Source: Treponema sp. (GTDB taxonomy: Bacteria; Spirochaetota; Spirochaetia; Treponematales; Breznakiellaceae). Taken from it: DNA of 36,809 bases. Positions 18,713 to 28,285 of this stretch are shown here, piece after piece. The notes under the pieces were generated by a model. That model worked only from the letters and a program-made list of their open reading frames with translations. It searched no databases and was not told the DNA's origin. The DNA lies in the NCBI GenBank assembly GCA_031283725.1, contig JAITBG010000157.1:1-36809 (forward strand). The letters run 5' to 3'. Every line of letters begins with the position of its first letter. Positions within the stretch are counted from its first letter, which is position 1. The position numbers were made by a program, and so were the translations under genes.

Positions 18713-19255
18713 ATGGCAAAAGCCGTCAAAACACCTGGGGAAGTGATAAAAGCCCAGGCAACCGCGTACAATCTTTCTATTACCCAGTTAGCTGAAGGAA
18801 TCAAGATCAGCCCTTCTGCAGCCCGTTTGTTAATCAACAACAAGCTGCGGATCAGCGTTCCCTTCGCACAGCGTCTTTCCAAATATTTCGGGAAAACTCC
18901 CGAATATTGGATTAATTTACAAACCGCTTTCGAGCTGAGCGAATTAGCTAAGGACAAGAAAAACGCTACGGTCCTTAAGTCAATTTCCAAAGCCGTAAAG
19001 GTGGCGGCGAAAGCTCCGGCAAAGAAAGTTGCCGCTAAGAAAGCTTCCAAAAAAACTGCCCCTAAGAAGGCTGCGGCTAAAAAGGCTCCGGCGAGGAAAG
19101 CTGCAGTTAAAAAGGCTGCTCCCAAGGCCAAGGCCCCGGTCAAAGCCAAGGCTCCCGTTAAAAGGCCGGTCAGAAAAACCGCGCCGAAGCCTGCTTCCAA
19201 GCCGGCAGCCCCGGCCCCGGTAGTGTCCTGGACTCCCTCGTCGGATAGTAATTAG
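18713..19255 (+). CDS. HigA/XRE-type HTH protein with histone H1-like Lys/Ala/Pro-rich C-terminal tail
   Basis: N-terminus TPGEVIKAQATAYNLSITQLAEGIKISPSAARLLINNKLRISVPFAQRLSKYFGKTPEYWINLQTAFEL (VapI/HigA-like); tail KKVAAKKASKKTAPKKAAAKKAPARKAAVKKAAPKAKAPVKAKAPVKRPVRKTAPKP. Confidence 0.92.
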   Translation: MAKAVKTPGEVIKAQATAYNLSITQLAEGIKISPSAARLLINNKLRISVPFAQRLSKYFGKTPEYWINLQTAFELSELAKDKKNATVLKSISKAVKVAAKAPAKKVAAKKASKKTAPKKAAAKKAPARKAAVKKAAPKAKAPVKAKAPVKRPVRKTAPKPASKPAAPAPVVSWTPSSDSN

Positions 19256-19271
19256 TAAAAGCCGTTTGACT

Positions 19272-19295
19272 AACGCCGTTTTATGCGGTGTTTTT
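19272..19295 (+). terminator. Probable Rho-independent terminator after the HTH-KAP gene
   Basis: AACGCCG-loop-CGGTGTT (G-U wobble) followed by T-run. Confidence 0.6.
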
Positions 19296-19321
19296 GTTAA
19301 TTTTTCTCTGGAAAATACCGG

Positions 19322-19353
19322 ATACAGTAAATCCAGCAATGGGTTTACTGTAT
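19322..19353. other. 13-bp intergenic hairpin (ATACAGTAAATCC-AGCAAT-GGGTTTACTGTAT, one wobble)
   Basis: Direct reading; no T-run on either side. Confidence 0.7.
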
Positions 19354-19491
19354 TGATTTCTGCGTTTACCATCTCTACCATTACTTTTAGTTCGAAGGAT
19401 TTTAGGTAAAAATCATAAGGAAAATGGCGAAAATTTAGTTATTTTTCTTAAAATTATGGTAGAATTAATAAAGATTCGCTGGGGTTGACGC

Positions 19492-20915
19492 ATGGAGAAG
19501 ACGGTGGAGCCTAATTTACATATTGACGAACAGGGACAGGAAAAGGATCTGTTCGTCCGTATATATTCAGACAGTTAAGCGCCTACAAGGACCCTTATCA
19601 GTCTATTTCGAGTATTTTAAAGGATACCTGTGATTTTTTTGGGTTTTTTGGCGCCTTTGTTTATGAGGTCGATCATACAAGGGTATTCCACCTCTTTGAA
19701 CACTACCGCGCTCCCGAGGCGGGGCTGCGGGAAACCCTGGTCCTTTCGGAACATCTGAGCGGACATGATATAAAAGAATTGGCCCGGAACCCCGGGGAAA
19801 TTGTCTACCTAAAGTCCAAAAAAACCAAATTAGGGACGAAATTTCTGGAGCTGTTTTCCGCTAAGTCCCTGATTATGATCCCCGTTATTATTGAGCAGAA
19901 GGAACCCACTGCTTTTATCGGTATGCTGGACAGGCGGCATCCTATACGGCTGACCAAGCGGGAAATTGTTGACGCCGATGCGATACTTTCGGTGTTCGCG
20001 GGGCATATCAAGATGCGGGTTTACCAGAAACGGCTGGAATATGCCTATTCATCCCTGCGGAATATGATCGATAATGCGGGGATTGATATGTACGTCAACG
20101 ATTTCTATACCCATGAACTCCTCTTTATCAACGAATCCCTGGCTGCTCCCCGGGGCGGAGTAGAGGCGCTTCTGGGAATGCCCTGTTGGAAAGCCCTGTA
20201 TCCCACACAAAAAGAAAAATGCGATTTCTGTCCAAAGGAAAAATTGGTGGATGATAAGGGGAACCCAACCCAGGTCTATACCTGGGATTTGCAGCGCCCC
20301 TCCGACGAGTCCTGGTTTAGGGTGGTGAATGCCGCCATCAAATGGGTGGACGGCAGGCTTGTCCACGTGGTGAGTAGTATCAATATCACGGAAAATAAGT
20401 ATAATGAAATGCTGGTACGCCGCTTGGCGGAATGTGATGTATTGACTTCCTTGCCGAACCGGGGAAAACTCGTGGAGGATCTAAATAAATTTCTGACCAA
20501 ATCGAAACAGAAGACGGATAGGGGTTACTTGATATTCATGGATCTGGATGACTTCAAAAATGCAAACGATTCCTACGGGCATCTCATAGGGGACGCCCTG
20601 TTGCGGCAAATCGGTCATTTCCTGCTGAACGAAAGTACGGTCCTGGGAATGCCCTACCGTTATGGCGGGGATGAATTTGTTATTGTGGCCGCGGACAAGT
20701 CGGCGGAAAATCTTGACCGTATTCAGGAGAAGTTACTGGAACGTTTTTCTAAAGAATGGCGGATAGATGGCAATTCAGTTTACTGCGGGATCAGCGCCGG
20801 AGCGGTCCCTTTGGGGGACAAAACGGCGGAAGAGCTCATTCACGCTGCGGACATGGCCATGTATGAAGTTAAAAAGAGCGGGAAACACGGGTTTCGTCTG
20901 GGTTGCCTGGATTAA
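19492..20915 (+). CDS. diguanylate cyclase (sensor region + GGDEF), 5' end apparently frameshifted at TA repeat 19561-19566
   Basis: RYGGDEFVIVAADKS, VLTSLPNRGKLVEDL, FMDLDDFKNANDSYGHLIGD. ATG 19492 frame stops at 19576-19578; frame of 19779-20915 is open back through 19566 and joins after removal of 2 nt. Confidence 0.82.
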
Positions 20916-20916
20916 A

Positions 20917-22680
20917 ATGATGCTTAAACCTGAGGATTATATCGCCGATTGGCCCGACATGCCCTATCTCAATTTTTCTACGTGGCTGGAGGATTTATCT
21001 GTCCGTTGGGACAGTAAAACCGCTATTTTTTACCGTTCCGGTAAGCAAAAGGAATTTACCCGATGGTCTTTTGCCCGGTTGGCTATGGAAAGCCGGCGCG
21101 TAGGCCGAGGGCTTCTGGCGGCGGGGCTGGTCAGGGGGGATCGGGTTGCCCTTTGGTCGGAAAACCGGCCTGAGTGGATCGCCGTCTGGCTCGGCGCGGC
21201 GGTGGCGGGGCTGGTAATCGTGCCCATCGACTTCCTCCTCTCCGAAAAGGAATGTTCCAATATCCTGCAAATTACCGGTGCGAAGGCCTTTTTTTATTCC
21301 GGCCGGAAGCGGGATTATGCGGCGGAACTCCTCGCCTCGGGGGGCGCCCAAAAAATCTCCCTTAAAGCCGCGGTGTGTATCAGCCAGGAGGGGGAGAATT
21401 TTTTTGAAGCCTTTGGCGCGGAAGCTGCAGATTATCTGCTCCCGAAGGCGGAGGAAATCGCCGGAACCGATCCGGTATCCATCGCCTTTACTTCCGGGAC
21501 CACCGGGTTTGCCAAGGGTGTTACCCTGAGCCATAAGGGGATCATCGCCAATTCCAACGCCGCTATCCGTTCTTTGCGGGCCTACCCCCAGGATGTGTTC
21601 GTCAATGTGCTTCCCCTGCACCATACCTATCCTACCACCTGTTCCTTTGTTTCCCCCCTTTCCGTGGGGGCCGCCACAATCATTGTGGATAAACTGGTGG
21701 GGAAGGTGGTGATCGACGATATCCGCGAAGCCGGGGGAACCTTTCTTATCGCGGTACCTTTGCTCTACGACAAGGTGATGGCGGGGATACAGCAGGGCTA
21801 CAATGCCCTGCCGCGTATCTTGCGGGCAGTTCTGGATCCTCTGCGGGAAATAGCCCTGGCTAAGGCCAAGAAGGGCAATTATCAATTTGGTCAGCGGGTC
21901 TTTAAGTTTATCCGCAAAAAGACAGGGCTTGTATCCATACGGATGATGGTCGCCGGCGGCGGTCCCCTGAACCCTAAAACCGCGGACTTTTTCGACTCTT
22001 TCGGCTTTAACATCGTTCATGGCTACGGAATGAGCGAGAACGGCCCCTTAATCAGTGTGAATACCCCCTGGCATAAGAACAATGTTTCTGTGGGCCTGCC
22101 GGTGTTATATACCGAAGTGAATATCTTCGATAAAAGCGAAGAGGGGATCGGGGAGATTGCGATAAAATCCCCTTCAATCATGCTTGGTTACTTCAATAAC
22201 CCCGAAGCTACCGCAGAAATCTTCGCTTCCGACGGGTTTCTCAAAACCGGAGACCTGGGGTATATCGACGAACAGGGTTTTATCTACATCAACGGCAGGA
22301 AGAAGAACCTCATTGTCAGTTCCGGGGGTAAAAATATCTACCCCGAAGAAATAGAAACCCATTTCGACGGGTCCCGGGTTGTGGCCGAGATACTGGTGTT
22401 GGGCAGGAGGGAGCCCGACTATGGCGGGGAGGAGATCTTCGCCGTGGTGGTTCCCAACCTGGAAGCCCTGGGGCAGGATTATCCGGATAGGGAATTGGAT
22501 GATGAATTTATTCGTGGCCTGGTGAAAACCGAAATAGGCGAGGTGAACCGCCGCCTGCCGGGGTACAAGAAAATAAGCGATTTTACCCTGCGCCGGGAAC
22601 CTTTTGAAAAAAATGCCCAGATGAAGATACGCCGCTTCCTGTACAAAAGCTACGAGAATGGGGCGTCTAAACAAAGATAG
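20917..22680 (+). CDS. AMP-dependent acyl-CoA synthetase/ligase (long-chain fatty acid type)
   Basis: IAFTSGTTGFAKGVTLSHKGI, GYGMSENGPLISVN, KTGDLGYIDEQGFIYINGRKKNLIVSSGGKNIYPEEIE; ORF extends 5' to 20767 but ATG 20917 follows the GGDEF stop. Confidence 0.93.
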   Translation: MMLKPEDYIADWPDMPYLNFSTWLEDLSVRWDSKTAIFYRSGKQKEFTRWSFARLAMESRRVGRGLLAAGLVRGDRVALWSENRPEWIAVWLGAAVAGLVIVPIDFLLSEKECSNILQITGAKAFFYSGRKRDYAAELLASGGAQKISLKAAVCISQEGENFFEAFGAEAADYLLPKAEEIAGTDPVSIAFTSGTTGFAKGVTLSHKGIIANSNAAIRSLRAYPQDVFVNVLPLHHTYPTTCSFVSPLSVGAATIIVDKLVGKVVIDDIREAGGTFLIAVPLLYDKVMAGIQQGYNALPRILRAVLDPLREIALAKAKKGNYQFGQRVFKFIRKKTGLVSIRMMVAGGGPLNPKTADFFDSFGFNIVHGYGMSENGPLISVNTPWHKNNVSVGLPVLYTEVNIFDKSEEGIGEIAIKSPSIMLGYFNNPEATAEIFASDGFLKTGDLGYIDEQGFIYINGRKKNLIVSSGGKNIYPEEIETHFDGSRVVAEILVLGRREPDYGGEEIFAVVVPNLEALGQDYPDRELDDEFIRGLVKTEIGEVNRRLPGYKKISDFTLRREPFEKNAQMKIRRFLYKSYENGASKQR

Positions 22681-22924
22681 GACCGTCTCCAATGCTTGGC
22701 CAGGGCAACCGCATTATACCTCTTAATTAAGGAGAAAAAACCACAAAGGAACGGAAGGCACACAAAGGAAGGAATGACTTGGCCTTCGGGGAGTGCCTTG
22801 GATTCCTGGGAATCTGTGTTGGATTCCCCGGAGAATGACTTATTCTCCGGGGAGAAACTTCATCATGCGGCTGCCCTGAATGCTTGGCTTGCCACGGTTC
22901 CCCCATACTGGCTATAGTCATTTT

Positions 22925-24802
22925 ATGGAAATAATGAGGCGAACAACAAATTGCGGCGCCATTGGAAAGGCTGATACGGGGAAAACGGTTGTTTTAAACG
23001 GCTGGGTACACCGGAAAAGGGATCACGGGGGCATTTCCTTTATCAATCTCCGGGACCGGTACGGGATAACCCAGGTGGTAGTCGATTCGGATGCCGGCGT
23101 TTCGGCGGAATTGGCCGCCCTGACAGCGGAATTGCGGAACGAATTCTGCATTGCCGTGGAAGGAACCGTCCGTACCCGGCCGCCTTCAATGGTAAATCCC
23201 GATATGCCCACCGGGGAGATCGAGGTTCTTGCCAAAAAGCTGCTTATCCTGAGCCGGTCCGAGGTGCTCCCCTTCCAGATTGATGAGGAATCGGAGGCCA
23301 AGGAGGAACTGCGTCTTAGTTACCGTTACCTGGACCTCCGTTCCGCCGGAATGCAGCGACGGATAAAACTGCGAAACGATGTGGCTTTTGCGGTTCGGGA
23401 ATGGATGACCGGCCAGGGCTTTTATGAGATCGAGACCCCCACCTTTATTAAATCAACCCCCGAGGGCGCCCGGGATTACCTGGTCCCTTCCCGCCTATAC
23501 CCGGGCAAATTTTACGCCCTGCCCCAGTCGCCCCAGCTCTACAAGCAGATCCTCATGGTTGGGGGCTTCGACAAGTATTTCCAGATTGCCCGGTGTTACC
23601 GGGACGAGGACGCCCGGGGGGATCGCCAGCCCGAATTTACCCAGATTGATATTGAGATGTCTTTCGTAAGCCGGGACGACATTCTCACCATGACCGAAGG
23701 GCTCATGGGCCACGTCTTTAAGAAGACCGTTGGTCAGGAACTGCCCGCCCAATTCAAGCGTATCAGTTATGAGGATGCCCTGGAACGCTACGGTTCCGAC
23801 AAGCCGGATCTCCGCTTCGATTTGGAACTGCAGGATTTCGGCCCCTATGTTGATAGCGGCGGTTTTCAGGCTTTTAAGGATGCCCTGGCCGCCGGCGAAG
23901 CCGATAGGGCCGCTGCGGCTGCCAGGGGGGTAAGCCTTTCCGGGGGCGCCGTTAAAGTTCTTGTGGTTCCCGGCAAGGCGATGGGTGAAGCCTCGTATTC
24001 CCGGAAGCAGATCGAAGAGCTGGAAGCCCAGGCGAGGATCTACAAGGCTAAAGGATTAGCCTGGATGAAGGTCGCCGGCGCCGAAGCCGTCCCGGTCCTG
24101 GAGGGCGGGGTTGCCAAGTTTTTTGAGGAGAGTGCTCAGAAGATTTGCGCTGGTCTTGGCGCAAAATCCGGGGACCTCCTCCTCCTGGTTGCCGATCCCC
24201 GGCGGAAGATTGCCAACATCGCCCTGGGAGCGGTCCGTTCCAAACTTGGCCGGGATTTAGGGCTTATCGGCTTCGATCCGGAGAGAAAACTGCGCTTTGA
24301 ATTTGTCTGGATAGTGGACTTTCCTCTCTTTGAATTCAATGAGGAGGAAAACCGGTGGGAAGCGGCGCACCATATGTTTTCCTGGCCCCAGGATAAGTAC
24401 CATGCTACCTTGGAACAGGACCCCGGTTCGGTAAAGGGGGACCTTTACGATCTGGTTCTCAACGGCTATGAACTTGCCTCGGGTTCCATCCGTATCCACG
24501 ATCCGGAATTGCAGAAGCGGATCTTTAACATAGTGGGATTTGATCCCGCCGAAGCGGAACAGAAGTTTGGGTTCTTGATCCAGGCATTCAAGTACGGCGC
24601 CCCGCCTCACGGTGGTATAGCCCCCGGACTGGACCGGCTGGTGATGCTCATGGCCGGGGAGACCTCCATTAAGGAAGTTATCGCTTTCCCGAAGAATTCC
24701 TTCGCAGTAAGCCCCATGGATAACTGTCCCGGTGAGGTTGACCGGAAACAGCTTGATGAACTGCACCTCTCGGTGGTGCAGCCGAAAAAGAACAGCCCAT
24801 GA
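22925..24802 (+). CDS. aspS: aspartyl-tRNA synthetase
   Basis: GWVHRKRDHGGISFINLRDRYGITQVV, DEDARGDRQPEFTQIDIEMSF, PPHGGIAPGLDRLVMLMAG; annotated ORF start 22880 likely too long. Confidence 0.97.
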   Translation: MEIMRRTTNCGAIGKADTGKTVVLNGWVHRKRDHGGISFINLRDRYGITQVVVDSDAGVSAELAALTAELRNEFCIAVEGTVRTRPPSMVNPDMPTGEIEVLAKKLLILSRSEVLPFQIDEESEAKEELRLSYRYLDLRSAGMQRRIKLRNDVAFAVREWMTGQGFYEIETPTFIKSTPEGARDYLVPSRLYPGKFYALPQSPQLYKQILMVGGFDKYFQIARCYRDEDARGDRQPEFTQIDIEMSFVSRDDILTMTEGLMGHVFKKTVGQELPAQFKRISYEDALERYGSDKPDLRFDLELQDFGPYVDSGGFQAFKDALAAGEADRAAAAARGVSLSGGAVKVLVVPGKAMGEASYSRKQIEELEAQARIYKAKGLAWMKVAGAEAVPVLEGGVAKFFEESAQKICAGLGAKSGDLLLLVADPRRKIANIALGAVRSKLGRDLGLIGFDPERKLRFEFVWIVDFPLFEFNEEENRWEAAHHMFSWPQDKYHATLEQDPGSVKGDLYDLVLNGYELASGSIRIHDPELQKRIFNIVGFDPAEAEQKFGFLIQAFKYGAPPHGGIAPGLDRLVMLMAGETSIKEVIAFPKNSFAVSPMDNCPGEVDRKQLDELHLSVVQPKKNSP

Positions 24803-25389
24803 CAAATAAAGTTAAAAAAAATATGAAAGGTTATGGTGACTTGCTGATGACCTTTTTTAAACTCGGGGTGCTCACCTTCGGCGGGGGATATGCCATGATT
24901 CCCGTGGTGGAACGGGAGCTTATAAAAAAGAGAGGCTGGACCAACATGGACGAGGTGATGAATTATTACACCATCGCCCAGGTAACTCCCGGTATCATCG
25001 CGGTAAATCTTTCTACTTTTATCGGCTATAACCGAAAGGGGCCTTTGGGGGGCGCTCTGGCTACCATTGGCTTTGTGCTTCCCGGTGTGACTCTTATCAC
25101 TATTATCGCCGTCGTTCTTACTAACGTCATGGATTTTTCCGCGGTACAGCACGCCTTTACGGGCATACGGGTTGCGGTTGGGGCGCTGATCCTGGATACG
25201 GTGATCAAGGTGGGGAAGGGGGTATTCAAGAACCGGAAGGCTCTGGTGATCTCTGTCATCGCCTTTGCGCTTTCCTTTTTCCGGAACGTCTCCCCAGCGC
25301 TGCTGGTTATCACTTCCGGATTTGTGGGGCTTTTGATATTTCCACCGGCTAAACAGAATGATTCCACGGATGGGGGGGAAAGCAAATGA
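24799..25389 (+). CDS. chromate transporter, short-chain subunit A
   Basis: FFKLGVLTFGGGYAMIPVVERELIKKRGW, AQVTPGIIAVNLSTFIGY; ATGA overlap with aspS. Confidence 0.9.
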   Translation: MTNKVKKNMKGYGDLLMTFFKLGVLTFGGGYAMIPVVERELIKKRGWTNMDEVMNYYTIAQVTPGIIAVNLSTFIGYNRKGPLGGALATIGFVLPGVTLITIIAVVLTNVMDFSAVQHAFTGIRVAVGALILDTVIKVGKGVFKNRKALVISVIAFALSFFRNVSPALLVITSGFVGLLIFPPAKQNDSTDGGESK

Positions 25390-25937
25390 AATTACTTTAC
25401 CTCTTTATCCAATTTTTTAAGATCGGGCTTTTTTCCATCGGCGGGGGATACGCCACACTGCCCTTTCTCTACGAGATAGCGGCCAAGGAAGGTTGGCTCA
25501 GTGCGGAAAAGATTGGGGATATGTTGGCGGTCTCTCAATCCCTGCCGGGGGCTATCGGGACAAACCTTTCGGCTTATGCAGGCTTCCAGTATGCCGGCAT
25601 ACCCGGCAGCGTGATTGCGTTCCTGGGTTTGGTGAGCCCTTCCATCATCATCATTATTATCATTGCCCGGATTCTCAATATTTTTAAGGAAAGCAAAATT
25701 GTAGCATCCCTTTTTGCCGGGTTTCGCCCTGTCGGCGCCGGGCTTCTCGCCGCGGCCGCATTGGGAGCCCTTACCGTCTCCTTGTATAACCCTGATGCCG
25801 AAGTCTGGACCGCAATGCTGCGTTGGCGGGAATGTATCCTCTTTGCGGCGATATGCCTGCTTATCAAGGTGTTTAAGAAACATCCCGTGGTATATCTTGC
25901 CATTGCCGGCGCCGCGGGTGTAGTTATGGGTTTATAA
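25386..25937 (+). CDS. chromate transporter, short-chain subunit B
   Basis: FFKIGLFSIGGGYATLPFLYEIAAKEGWL, SQSLPGAIGTNLSAYAGFQYAG; ATGA overlap. Confidence 0.9.
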   Translation: MKLLYLFIQFFKIGLFSIGGGYATLPFLYEIAAKEGWLSAEKIGDMLAVSQSLPGAIGTNLSAYAGFQYAGIPGSVIAFLGLVSPSIIIIIIIARILNIFKESKIVASLFAGFRPVGAGLLAAAALGALTVSLYNPDAEVWTAMLRWRECILFAAICLLIKVFKKHPVVYLAIAGAAGVVMGL

Positions 25938-25967
25938 ATGTGTTATCATTGAAGAGAGGAGATATCT

Positions 25968-26954
25968 ATGCCTTATCTTATTGTTCTGATTGTAGCCGGC
26001 TTATTCGTTCTTGGGTTCCTGTTTCTGTTTTTCCGTTTCTTCGGGCTTTGGTTCCGAGCCCTCCTTTCCGGGGCCTATGTGGGACTGGGGAAGCTGATCG
26101 GTATGTGGCTGCGGCATGTAAACGCCGGGATCATTGTGGATTCCCGGATCATGCTCACCAAGGCGGGGATAGAGGTGGATTCGGATATGCTGGAAACCCA
26201 CTTTCTTGCCCGCGGGGACGTGATTAAGGTAAGCCGCGCCCTAGTGGCGGCAAACAAGGCTAATATCCCTTTGCCCTTCCAACGGGCGGCGGCTATCGAT
26301 CTGGCAGGCCGGGATGTGCTGGAGGCGGTTCGTACCAGCGTTAACCCCAAGGTGATTGATTGCCCCGATACAAGCAAGGGGAAGCATACCATTGATGCGG
26401 TAGCCAAGGACGGGATTCAGCTCCAGGTTAAAGCCCGGGTAACGGTACGGGCGAACCTTGAACGCTTGGTGGGCGGCGCCACTGAGGAAACCATTATTGC
26501 CCGGGTAGGGGAGGGCATTGTTACTACCATTGGTTCCTCCGAATCGTACAAGACGGTACTGGAAAATCCCGACATCATCTCTAAGCGGGTTCTGGAAAAG
26601 GGCCTGGATGCGGGTACCGCCTTCGAGATCCTCTCCATAGACATTGCCGATATCGATGTGGGTGAAAATGTGGGCGCCAAACTCCAGGCCGACCAGGCGG
26701 AAGCGGATAAACGTCGTTTTCAGGCGGAAGCGGAAAAGCGCCGCGCCGCAGCCCAGGCCCGTGAGCAGGAAATGATCGCCCTGGTCCAAGAAAACCGCGC
26801 CAAGGTGGTTCTGGCGGAAGCGGAGATCCCCCTGGCTATTTCCGAAGCCTTTAAGCAGGGCCATCTGGGTATCATGGATTACTACCGGCTCAAGAATATT
26901 CAGGCCGATACCGATATGCGATCCTCCATTGGTTCCGCTCCCGGCGGGAAGTAG
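25968..26954 (+). CDS. floA: flotillin-like protein FloA
   Basis: N-terminal membrane segment, SPFH core, [49 protein letters not shown]. Confidence 0.93.
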   Translation: MPYLIVLIVAGLFVLGFLFLFFRFFGLWFRALLSGAYVGLGKLIGMWLRHVNAGIIVDSRIMLTKAGIEVDSDMLETHFLARGDVIKVSRALVAANKANIPLPFQRAAAIDLAGRDVLEAVRTSVNPKVIDCPDTSKGKHTIDAVAKDGIQLQVKARVTVRANLERLVGGATEETIIARVGEGIVTTIGSSESYKTVLENPDIISKRVLEKGLDAGTAFEILSIDIADIDVGENVGAKLQADQAEADKRRFQAEAEKRRAAAQAREQEMIALVQENRAKVVLAEAEIPLAISEAFKQGHLGIMDYYRLKNIQADTDMRSSIGSAPGGK

Positions 26955-26957
26955 CGC

Positions 26958-27557
26958 GTGGAAAGATTCCTGAGTTCTTTTTTCCCTATTCTTATTCTTA
27001 TCGCTGTTGTCGCTTTGCGGATAGTTAGCATGGTTAAGCGGCGGAAGCGTAAGCAGGAACAAAAAACCGATAGGGGTTTTAACCCCTGGGCGAATAACCC
27101 TCCGGCTCCCCCCAACCCCGCCGCGGTATTGCATACAGAACAGGCGCTAAACCAAGAAGAAGAGTTTTCCGCCTGGAACTTATCGGTAGACGAATATATC
27201 CCGCCAAAACCTGTTCCGGTTCCGACGATGCCCGAGCCCCGGTCAGGGGAGATACGCCTCGCGGTATTTCCGGCGAAGCTTCCCGTGGAAACACCGGCGC
27301 CTGTCATAACGGTTCCGGAAGACTACGTCCCTGAAACCGCCAAGGCCGGTGACTCCGGTATTTCCGGCGAAGTTTGTTCCGATACGCCGAACCCCGTGGT
27401 AAGCCGCATCCGTTCCCTGCCGGCCCTGCAGCAGGGGATTATTTGGGCGGAAATCCTGGGTACTCCCAAGGGGAATGCTAAAATAGAGTTGTTCGGAAAC
27501 CTCAAGCTCCCGAACAAGTCCAAGGATACAGATCCCGCAGCCTGGAGTAACGATTAA
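26958..27557 (+). CDS. membrane-anchored hypothetical protein with proline-rich middle
   Basis: GTG start, one N-terminal TM, low complexity, C-terminal LPALQQGIIWAEILGTPKG; flush with floA and the GntR gene. Confidence 0.75.
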   Translation: MERFLSSFFPILILIAVVALRIVSMVKRRKRKQEQKTDRGFNPWANNPPAPPNPAAVLHTEQALNQEEEFSAWNLSVDEYIPPKPVPVPTMPEPRSGEIRLAVFPAKLPVETPAPVITVPEDYVPETAKAGDSGISGEVCSDTPNPVVSRIRSLPALQQGIIWAEILGTPKGNAKIELFGNLKLPNKSKDTDPAAWSND

Positions 27558-28285
27558 TGGCGCCAAACAATTCAATTTTGACCGACTATGCTTATAATGA
27601 AATCTTACGGATGATATTATCTACAGAAATAGCGCCGGGGAGTAGGATTCGGGAAGATTTTTTGGCGGAACAGTTGGGTATCAGCCGTACCCCGGTCCGG
27701 GAGGCGGTTAACCGCTTAATCCAAAATGGATTTATCATCAATATTATCCGAAAGGGGCTCTACTGTGTCAATTTTTCCCGCCGGGATCTGCTTAATCTGA
27801 CGGAACTCCGGCTTGCCCTGGAATCCCTCTCCTTTGAAAAGTGTATAGATTTGGCAACCGATGAGGATATTGCGGGGTTTCAACGTATTATCGACGACTT
27901 TCAGGCACAGCTCTCTATCATAGTGGGTCATGATGAAAACGTTATTGGCAAGGAAATTGCCATGCTCCATAATGAATACGATATCCGTTTTCATGTGGGT
28001 GTCGCCCAAATCTCCGCATCCACCCGGCTGATCCGGTATGTGAATGAAGTTGAAAATATGCTCCTGATCGCCCGGCAACGGATATATAGCAATAGTAATC
28101 GGGTCGAGATTGTTCAGCTTTCCTGGGAACAGCATCAACGGATGTGCTATGCCATCCGCTCCCGGGACAAGGATGCCGCCCGGGATCTATTGGGGGAACA
28201 TCTCAAGCTGATGATAAAAACCCAGATCAATATTGTTGATAGCGCCGATGAGATTGTCGAATCTGTTCATAAATCGGATGTTTGA
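27557..28285 (+). CDS. GntR-family transcriptional regulator (FCD-type C-terminus)
   Basis: GSRIREDFLAEQLGISRTPVREAVNRLIQNGFI; helical C-terminal domain. Confidence 0.9.
   Translation: MAPNNSILTDYAYNEILRMILSTEIAPGSRIREDFLAEQLGISRTPVREAVNRLIQNGFIINIIRKGLYCVNFSRRDLLNLTELRLALESLSFEKCIDLATDEDIAGFQRIIDDFQAQLSIIVGHDENVIGKEIAMLHNEYDIRFHVGVAQISASTRLIRYVNEVENMLLIARQRIYSNSNRVEIVQLSWEQHQRMCYAIRSRDKDAARDLLGEHLKLMIKTQINIVDSADEIVESVHKSDV

Noticed and set aside
18713-19255. Complete HigBA toxin-antitoxin system
   Set aside because: No RelE/HigB-like ORF found immediately up- or downstream
18165-22780. Similar A-rich stretches near 18165-18215 and 22735-22780 as copies of one interspersed repeat
   Set aside because: Resemblance is low-complexity (CACAAAGGAA-like) and I could not align them convincingly by eye
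22691-22924. T-box leader of aspS
   Set aside because: No T-box consensus or terminator/antiterminator with U-tract seen
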